Assembly (NCBI GenBank): GCA_025358575.1
Contig: JANYJA010000104.1
Span: forward strand, 1 to 48,837
DNA length: 48,837 nt
DNA from: Terriglobia bacterium
GTDB lineage: Bacteria; Acidobacteriota; Terriglobia; Bryobacterales; Bryobacteraceae
Direction of reading: 5' to 3'
Shown: positions 43,903-48,837 of the stretch, in pieces
Numbering within the stretch: position 1 is the first letter of the stretch
How the letters are laid out: each line of letters starts with the position of its first letter
Notes under the pieces: generated by a model
Told to the model about the DNA's origin: nothing
Seen by the model: the letters and a program-made list of their open reading frames with translations, nothing else
The model's database searches: none
Translations under genes and position numbers: made by a program

Positions 43903-44643
43903 ATGGCGCGGCGCAGATTCTTTGTAAGTGAAGTTCGCAATGGAGCGGCTGAAATCGCCGGGGAGGAGGCCCGGCATCTCGCGCGCGTGCTCCGGGTTGA
44001 GGTGGGCCAGCGCTATGAGATCAGCGACAACAGCCGCGCGTGGTTGGCCGAAGTTACCGAAGTCCGCAAAGACTGGGTTCGTTTTTCAATGCTGGAAGAA
44101 CTCGCGGCAGCCATCGGGCGGACGCCCATAGTTCTGATAGCCGCGCTTATCAAGTTCGACCGGTTCGAGTGGATCGTCGAAAAAGCGACCGAACTCGGAG
44201 TCTCCCGAATCGTTCCGGTGGAATCGGAACGCAGCGAGACCGGTTTACTGGCAGCGGCTCAAAAACGCGTGGAGCGGTGGCGGCGCATAGCGCGGGAGAG
44301 CAGCCAACAATCCCGGCGCGACCGCTTGCCTGAAATCGATGAACCGCGCAAGCTTCGCGGACTTGAACTGGAGGGTCAAAAATTTCGGCTCGAAGAGCAG
44401 GGCGGAAGTCTGTTGCGTGAAGCCGTGCCCGGCTGCGGACAAGTTGCGGTGTTGGTAGGTCCGGAAGGCGGCTGGACGGATGGCGAACGCGAACGGCTGG
44501 ACGCTTCCGGTTGGTCGCGGGCGTCGCTCGGGCCCATGATCCTGCGCGCCGAGACGGCAGCCATTGCAGCGGTCGCGGTTCTCCGGCAAGCTACACTTGA
44601 AATAGACCCCGAGCATGAACCGCCTCGCCCGCCATCTGCCTGA
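43903..44643 (+). CDS. rsmE: 16S rRNA m3U1498 methyltransferase
   Basis: SPOUT methyltransferase of 246 residues. N-terminal PUA-like domain (EEARHLARVLRVEVGQ), then knot motifs KFDRFEWIVEKATELGV, VLVGPEGGWTDGE (SAM site) and SLGPMILRAETAAIAAVAVL. Methylates U1498 of 16S rRNA. ATG 43903 chosen; a TTG two codons earlier is possible. Its end overlaps the metallophosphoesterase start by 29 bases. Confidence 0.95.
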   Translation: MARRRFFVSEVRNGAAEIAGEEARHLARVLRVEVGQRYEISDNSRAWLAEVTEVRKDWVRFSMLEELAAAIGRTPIVLIAALIKFDRFEWIVEKATELGVSRIVPVESERSETGLLAAAQKRVERWRRIARESSQQSRRDRLPEIDEPRKLRGLELEGQKFRLEEQGGSLLREAVPGCGQVAVLVGPEGGWTDGERERLDASGWSRASLGPMILRAETAAIAAVAVLRQATLEIDPEHEPPRPPSA

Positions 44644-45796
44644 TATGGTAATGCTTATCCCCATGGGCTTGGCCCAACTGGGGATTGGCTTGGTGGTGCT
44701 TCGAGAGGGCCGAAAGAGGGGCTCGAAGAAGCTGCTGAGCGCCTTGTTTTTGGCGGTTTTGCTGTTTTGGTTCATCATGTTCACCGGCGTCCTGTGCGGC
44801 ATCCGTTATTTCGCTTTTAAGATGCCCTGGCTGCCCTGGCACCAGATGGGAATCGTTCACCTGGTAACTTTTTCCTGGGGCGTTTGCTCTACCGCCGCTT
44901 TCGCCATTTATCTGGCTTACGCGCTGATTGCCCCCCGCCTGCAACCCAGATTTCAGCCCGAGCGCCGGCGCTGGCTTCATGCAGCCGCAGCGGCAGCGGT
45001 GGTTTCTCCATTCGCGGCAATGGCCTACGGAACCTTCGTCCAAAGGCTGAATTTCCAGGTCCAGGAAGTCGACATCCCCTTGAAAGACCTCCCCAAGGAT
45101 CTGCAGGGGTTGCGCATTCTGCAGCTCAGCGACATCCACCTAAGTTCTTTTCTGAGCGAAAAGGATCTGGAGCGCGTGGTGGGCATGTCGAACGAGTTGA
45201 ATGCGCACATTGCGGTGATGACGGGCGATTTGATTACGGATCCCTCGGATCCCGTAGACGTGTGTATCACGCAACTCGCCCGGGTGAAATGCGACGCTCC
45301 GATGCTCGGGTGTCTCGGGAATCATGAGACGTACGCTGGAATTCTTGAGTACACCAAAGCCAAAGCCGCGCGCTATGGAATCACTTTTTTACGCAGTGAA
45401 AACCGCGTGCTCCGCTTTGGCGATGCAAGCCTAAACTTCGCGGGCGTGGATTACGAGCCATTCTTCGATAAGCCACGTTATCTGACGGGCGCCGAAAAAT
45501 TGATGGTTCCTGGGTCGACCAACATTCTGCTTTCGCATAATCCCGATGTCTTTCCAGTTGCCGCGAGAAAAGGATATGACCTGACCTTATCGGGTCACAC
45601 GCACGGCGGACAGGTGACTATCGAAATACTAAATCAAACCGCGAATCTGGCGCGAGTCTTCACCCGCTATGTTTCCGGATATTATCAAATTGGCGAGAAA
45701 ACCTGTTACGTGACCCGGGGAATTGGAACGATTGGACTGCCTACGCGACTCGGCGCGCCTCCCGAAATTACGTTGCTCCGATTGCGAAAGGCGTAA
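44615..45796 (+). CDS. Membrane-anchored metallophosphoesterase
   Basis: 393 residues. Four hydrophobic helices in the first 150 residues, then a calcineurin-type phosphoesterase: SDIHLS (D and H), TGDLITD, GNHET, LLSHNPDV and SGHTHGG. The family includes YkuE/LpxH-like enzymes that cleave phosphodiesters or pyrophosphates, sometimes in lipid or UDP-sugar turnover. Substrate unknown. It overlaps rsmE by 29 bases, so translation may be coupled. Confidence 0.9.
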   Translation: MNRLARHLPDMVMLIPMGLAQLGIGLVVLREGRKRGSKKLLSALFLAVLLFWFIMFTGVLCGIRYFAFKMPWLPWHQMGIVHLVTFSWGVCSTAAFAIYLAYALIAPRLQPRFQPERRRWLHAAAAAAVVSPFAAMAYGTFVQRLNFQVQEVDIPLKDLPKDLQGLRILQLSDIHLSSFLSEKDLERVVGMSNELNAHIAVMTGDLITDPSDPVDVCITQLARVKCDAPMLGCLGNHETYAGILEYTKAKAARYGITFLRSENRVLRFGDASLNFAGVDYEPFFDKPRYLTGAEKLMVPGSTNILLSHNPDVFPVAARKGYDLTLSGHTHGGQVTIEILNQTANLARVFTRYVSGYYQIGEKTCYVTRGIGTIGLPTRLGAPPEITLLRLRKA

Positions 45797-45805
45797 TCCC
45801 TCACT

Positions 45806-46549
45806 GTGCGCTATCTCGTAGTGAGCGATATTCACAGCAACTGGGAAGCCCTGGAAGCGGTGCTCGCCGCCAGTCAAGGCGCTTACGACGAAGTGCTCTG
45901 CTGCGGCGATCTCGTCGGATATGGGGCCGACCCCAACCGCGTTGTGGACTGGGCCCGCCAATCGGTGAACGTGGTCGTGCGCGGCAATCATGACCGAGCT
46001 TGCGCTGGCATTGAGGATCTGGAATGGTTCAATCCCGTGGCACGAACCGCGACCGTTTGGACGCAGAACGAGCTTAACGAAGATAATCGCGAATACGTGC
46101 GGCTCTTGCCGAAGGGGCCGCTTTTCGTGGAGGGTTTTCAGCTAATGCATGGCTCGCCGCTCGACGAAGATGAATACTTGATGAATCCGGACGAGGCGAC
46201 TGAGGCATTCGCATACTTGGAAACTTCAATAGCGTTCTTCGGACATACGCACGTTCAGGGCGGGTTCGAGTGGCGCCAACGCAATGTCAGGAACCTTGCC
46301 AAGCTCGCCCGCAACTACGATGGCATTTCAACTTTTGACTTGAATCCCAACGCCGCTTATTTGATCAATCCCGGCTCGGTGGGTCAGCCTCGAGACGGCG
46401 ATGCGCGAGCGTCCTTCGTTCTTTACGATTCCGATGCGCCCTATCTCAATTTTCATCGCGTGGCTTACAACCTGGAAACTGCCCAACGTAAAATCGTCAG
46501 CGCCGGTCTGCCGGATTTTCTGGCGCACCGATTGGCCGTAGGGCGCTGA
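45806..46549 (+). CDS. Cytoplasmic metallophosphoesterase (YfcE/MJ0936-like)
   Basis: 247 residues. Motifs: VSDIHSNWEAL, CGDLVGYGADP, VRGNHDRAC, LMHGSP and FGHTHVQGG, with INPGSVGQPRDGDARA after them, typical of YfcE-like phosphodiesterases with intact metal ligands. GTG start (45806), 9 bases after the upstream stop. Substrate unknown. Two metallophosphoesterases in tandem suggests joint turnover of one class of phosphodiester. Confidence 0.92.
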   Translation: MRYLVVSDIHSNWEALEAVLAASQGAYDEVLCCGDLVGYGADPNRVVDWARQSVNVVVRGNHDRACAGIEDLEWFNPVARTATVWTQNELNEDNREYVRLLPKGPLFVEGFQLMHGSPLDEDEYLMNPDEATEAFAYLETSIAFFGHTHVQGGFEWRQRNVRNLAKLARNYDGISTFDLNPNAAYLINPGSVGQPRDGDARASFVLYDSDAPYLNFHRVAYNLETAQRKIVSAGLPDFLAHRLAVGR

Positions 46550-46583
46550 TAGACTGGCTAAAGCAATTCCGAGGAATTTAATT

Positions 46584-47951
46584 ATGTCTGAAAATATCAC
46601 CCGCCGCGACGCGGTCAAGATTGCGGGTGCCGCTGGCGCCTATGTGCTGGGCGCGCCCGGTATTCAGAAGGTGCGAGCTGCCAACGAACAAGTCCAGTAT
46701 GGTTTCATCGGAACCGGCAGCCGCGGATCGTACTTGCTCAAGCATTTGAAGGGCATCGACACCGGTCACTGCGTCGCCATCTGCGACATCAACCCGACGG
46801 CCCTTGATCATGGGGCCGAGGCTATCGGTGGCAATCCAGTAAAGTTTAAAGATTACCGTGAGCTTCTGAGTCACAAGGGAATCGACGCGGTTTATATCGC
46901 CACGCCGCTGTTCGTCCATTTTCCGGTTACGCGGGATTCACTCCTTGCCGGTAAACACACCTTCTGCGAGAAGAGCTTGGTTTTCAAGCCGGAAGAGGTC
47001 CATGCGTTGCGCGCGTTGGCGAACGACCGCCCGAAGCAGATCCTTCAAGTCGGCTTACAGCGCCGCTACAGCCGTTACTATCAGGCCGTGAAAGACATGG
47101 TCGATAAGGGCGTGCTCGGCGAGGTTACGCACATTCAAGCGCAATGGCATCGCAATCCGGGCTGGAAAATGAAGCCGAATCCGGACCTGGCCGCGCAAAA
47201 GATGGCGAACTGGCGTCTGTACAAAGAATACTCGGGCGGTATGACGGCCGAACTGGCATCGCATCAACTGGACATCGCGGATTGGCTATTCGGATCGTCG
47301 CCGGAGTATGTGGTGGGAGTCGGCGGACACGATTTTATTTTTGACGGACGGGACATCATGGATAACATCCAGATGATTTACAAGTATCCCAAGGGCCGCA
47401 AAGTCAGTTGCAGTTACATCAGCACCAATTCGCATCTGCCATACTTCAATTCGACGCGAACGGAATTCGGCGAACTCATCATGGGGACGGCGGGTTCAGT
47501 GGAGATTACCATTGGTGACGACACGCACCCGGCCATTGCAACTTGGTTTCGCGAGCCATCCCCGCCCCCCACTGTGACAAAGGCAGGAGAGAAGAAGGAG
47601 CATTATGTCGCGGGTGCGACGATGGTCGCGGCTGGCGCGCAGAAGGGTATTCCGATCTTGCTGGAGAACGATCAAGTGACCGGCAGTGAGGGCTTCCTGG
47701 ATCGCGAGATGAAGTTCGCGCGCCGCTACCTTTACAGCAAAGGCGTGATGATTCCGGAAGAGGGGCGCAACCCTGTAGACATCGAGTTGGAGACGTTCTT
47801 TGAAAACGTCCGCAACGGTAAGCGCCCGAAGGCGGATCTGGAAGTGGGCTTAGCAGATTCGACTGCGGTCATCCTGTCAAACATTGCCATGGAGCAGGAG
47901 CGCAAGGTCTATTTCAACGAGATCAATTCGATGGGTAAGGGTAAAGCGTAG
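46584..47951 (+). CDS. Tat-exported Gfo/Idh/MocA oxidoreductase
   Basis: 455 residues with a twin-arginine leader (NITRRDAVKIAGAAGAYVLG), so it should fold in the cytoplasm with NAD(P) and be exported. The Rossmann motif GFIGTGSRG (about 40-48) and AICDINPTA follow, and the usual EKP is EKS here. The C-terminal domain with GGMTAELASHQLDIADWLFG matches secreted sugar dehydrogenases of this family. Substrate unknown. GAGGAA ribosome site before ATG 46584. A terminator-like hairpin follows. Confidence 0.92.
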   Translation: MSENITRRDAVKIAGAAGAYVLGAPGIQKVRAANEQVQYGFIGTGSRGSYLLKHLKGIDTGHCVAICDINPTALDHGAEAIGGNPVKFKDYRELLSHKGIDAVYIATPLFVHFPVTRDSLLAGKHTFCEKSLVFKPEEVHALRALANDRPKQILQVGLQRRYSRYYQAVKDMVDKGVLGEVTHIQAQWHRNPGWKMKPNPDLAAQKMANWRLYKEYSGGMTAELASHQLDIADWLFGSSPEYVVGVGGHDFIFDGRDIMDNIQMIYKYPKGRKVSCSYISTNSHLPYFNSTRTEFGELIMGTAGSVEITIGDDTHPAIATWFREPSPPPTVTKAGEKKEHYVAGATMVAAGAQKGIPILLENDQVTGSEGFLDREMKFARRYLYSKGVMIPEEGRNPVDIELETFFENVRNGKRPKADLEVGLADSTAVILSNIAMEQERKVYFNEINSMGKGKA

Positions 47952-47978
47952 GGTTAGGATCAACCGTCCTATCCCTTT
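47951..47978 (+). terminator. Terminator-like hairpin after the Gfo/Idh gene
   Basis: GGG-T-TAGGA / TCCTA-T-CCC, eight pairs with a T-T mismatch, loop of 7, then TTT. Overlaps the stop codon (47949-47951) by one base. Short T tract. Confidence 0.4.
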
Positions 47979-48224
47979 GTAACTTCTCGATGACTTCACG
48001 CGCCGTCGATATCTACTCCGCGCGGACGTAGGATTATTACCTGGTGGTGACCATCGACAAATGGTTCGGTTGGCTCTCGCATAGTGTTCCTCGCATCGCC
48101 ATCGTCGGACTGACGAGCACAAATCTTTTCCGGAAAGCAGGTCGCGCGAATCCCTAAATTGCTGGCGCGCTTTTGCAATCGACCTCGGCATGATCAGCTG
48201 CGACACTTATCCGTAATTATATAC
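47979..48224. other. Intergenic stretch without recognised features
   Basis: Short overlapping frames exist on both strands but none looks like a protein, and the + strand frame reading DYYLVVTIDKW is broken by stops. It separates the host operon end from the insertion sequence. Remnant of an older insertion is possible. Confidence 0.4.
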
Positions 48225-48253
48225 TTGACACAAGGTAAGTAATCCACTAAACT
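48225..48253 (+). promoter_or_regulatory. Sigma-70-like promoter upstream of IS1595 transposase
   Basis: TTGACA (48225-48230), exact consensus, a 17-base spacer and TAAACT (48248-48253, 4 of 6 matches). It points to the transposase. The predicted start near 48260 places the whole small minus-strand gene inside the transposase leader. Confidence 0.55.
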
Positions 48254-48400
48254 TTACTTAGTGGCTCCTTTCTTCTTTGGTTTCTTTCGGTCGAGTTCTT
48301 CAACATGCTGCTTCATCCCCTTCACCACTTCGGGATGGAATAGGTGCTTGATCGCCTCGTCCGTGGTCATCTTGCTGGGGTGCTTCTGAGGCTTAGCCAT
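48254..48400 (-). CDS. Small protein (48 residues) divergent from IS1595 transposase
   Basis: Frame from ATG 48400 to TAA 48254-48256: 48 residues, MAKPQKHPSKMTTDEAIKHL at the start, then FHPEVVKGMKQHVEEL and a Lys-rich tail. It is basic at both ends with a helical core (TTDEAIKHLF). Similar small frames sit next to IS1595-type transposases, though the function is unknown. Its start codon abuts the transposase ATG (CAT|ATG at 48398-48403), so each ribosome site lies in the other gene. The gene is below the usual size limit for automatic calling. Confidence 0.6.
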   Translation of the reverse strand: MAKPQKHPSKMTTDEAIKHLFHPEVVKGMKQHVEELDRKKPKKKGATK

Positions 48401-48837
48401 ATGGATACCAACCTTATCTCTCTAATGGAACAATTCGGCGCTGACGATGACAAGTGCCGTACCTACCTTGAAATGCTTCGCTGGCCCACAGGCATAACCT
48501 GCCCAAACTGCAAGTCGGCAAAGATCTCTCGGATTGCGAGCCGTGACCAATTTGACTGCGATTCATGCCGCTACCAGTTCTCCGTAACGGCCAGAACAAT
48601 TTTCAACGATACCCATCTGCCGCTCTGGAAATGGTTTCTTGCCGTATACCTGATGTGCGAAGCCAAGAAAGGCGTAAGCGCGAGTCAATTGGGTCGCTCT
48701 ATTAAGGTTAGCTACAAAACAGCGTGGTATTTGTGCCATCGCATCCGCAAGGCAATGACTGAAACGGAACCAGATAAGCTTTCCGGTACGGTGGAATGCG
48801 ACGAGTCCTACATTGGCGGCAAGCGCCGTCACGTCGG
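48401..48837 (+). CDS. IS1595-family transposase, 3' partial
   Basis: 145 codons to the window edge, no stop. Zinc-ribbon start CPNCKS with CDSCRYQFS (about 28-60), then FNDTHLPLWKWFLAVYLM and the helix-turn-helix-like GVSASQLGRSIKVSYKTAWYL, and the first Asp of the DDE catalytic triad in VECDESYIGGKRR. This matches IS1595/ISXO2-type transposases. The rest of the catalytic domain and the right end of the element are outside. ATG 48401 is chosen; ATG 48425 is a shorter option. Confidence 0.92.
   Translation, partial: MDTNLISLMEQFGADDDKCRTYLEMLRWPTGITCPNCKSAKISRIASRDQFDCDSCRYQFSVTARTIFNDTHLPLWKWFLAVYLMCEAKKGVSASQLGRSIKVSYKTAWYLCHRIRKAMTETEPDKLSGTVECDESYIGGKRRHV

Larger units (their letters stand above)
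48215..48837 (+). mobile_element. IS1595-type insertion sequence, left part only
   Basis: The right end lies beyond the window, so the element boundary and terminal repeats cannot be fixed; the left end is assumed near 48215, where AT-rich DNA with TTGACA begins. It contains the transposase start and the antisense small gene. Confidence 0.6.

Noticed and set aside
1-48837. CRISPR arrays, prophage or integrative-element att sites.
   Set aside because: No spaced direct repeats or integrase/phage genes were seen; only one IS at the right edge.

Overview
The window looks like chromosomal DNA from a GC-rich, Gram-negative (diderm) soil-type bacterium, most likely Acidobacteriota of the Solibacter/Bryobacter kind. 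This is inferred from gene style: many TPR and lipobox proteins, a tgt-yajC-secDF-tonB-exbBD run, SpoIIE-type phosphatases and a Tat-exported Gfo/Idh oxidoreductase. No rRNA, tRNA, CRISPR or phage genes were seen. Gene density is high, with many 1-4 base overlaps.

Layout. 1-2698 (+): end of a GAF-SpoIIE phosphatase, then an OsmC-family gene interrupted by one in-frame TGA, a secreted unknown protein and a small lysozyme-fold protein. 2676-7884 (-): PBP1A and two TPR proteins. 7922-10414 (+): a DUF4380-like secreted protein and UDP-glucose dehydrogenase. 10421-15446 (-): an OB-fold lipoprotein, an SH3 lipoprotein, a lone receiver domain and an active/inactive pair of M16 peptidases. 15510-24235 (-): a ten-gene run, unknown-tgt-yajC-secD-secF-tonB-exbB-exbD-exbD-TPR, closed by a strong terminator. 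It joins Sec export and TonB energy transduction. 24277-29076 (+, with one - gene): RlmB, a YkgJ-type metal-cluster protein, gamma-glutamyltransferase, a TIM-barrel isomerase and two stress-type membrane proteins. 29083-34925 (-): a secreted alginate-lyase/heparinase-like unknown, a gap that appears to hold a structured RNA, a VapBC-type toxin-antitoxin pair, rhodanese, MurA, MurQ and a lipoprotein. 34985-47951: TPR protein, acyl-CoA dehydrogenase, FUSC transporter, ProS, FolK, RuvB, RuvA, RsmE, two metallophosphoesterases and the Gfo/Idh protein. 48225-48837: the start of an IS1595-type insertion sequence with a 48-residue antisense gene.

Most notable: the OsmC gene at 1163-1645 reads through as a complete 160-residue protein if TGA 1361-1363 is decoded. 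That codon sits exactly at the peroxidatic cysteine position, the second conserved cysteine is kept, and a 6-bp GC hairpin with loop UGGAG begins 19 bases later with its loop 25 bases after the TGA. These are the expected marks of a bacterial selenocysteine gene, so I read it as a selenoprotein OsmC rather than a pseudogene. No selenocysteine machinery gene lies in this window, so the call depends on the rest of the genome. Secondary points of interest are the unassigned structured RNA near 30859-31032, structured spacers between exbB/exbD and secD/secF, and the antisense layout of the IS1595 promoter.
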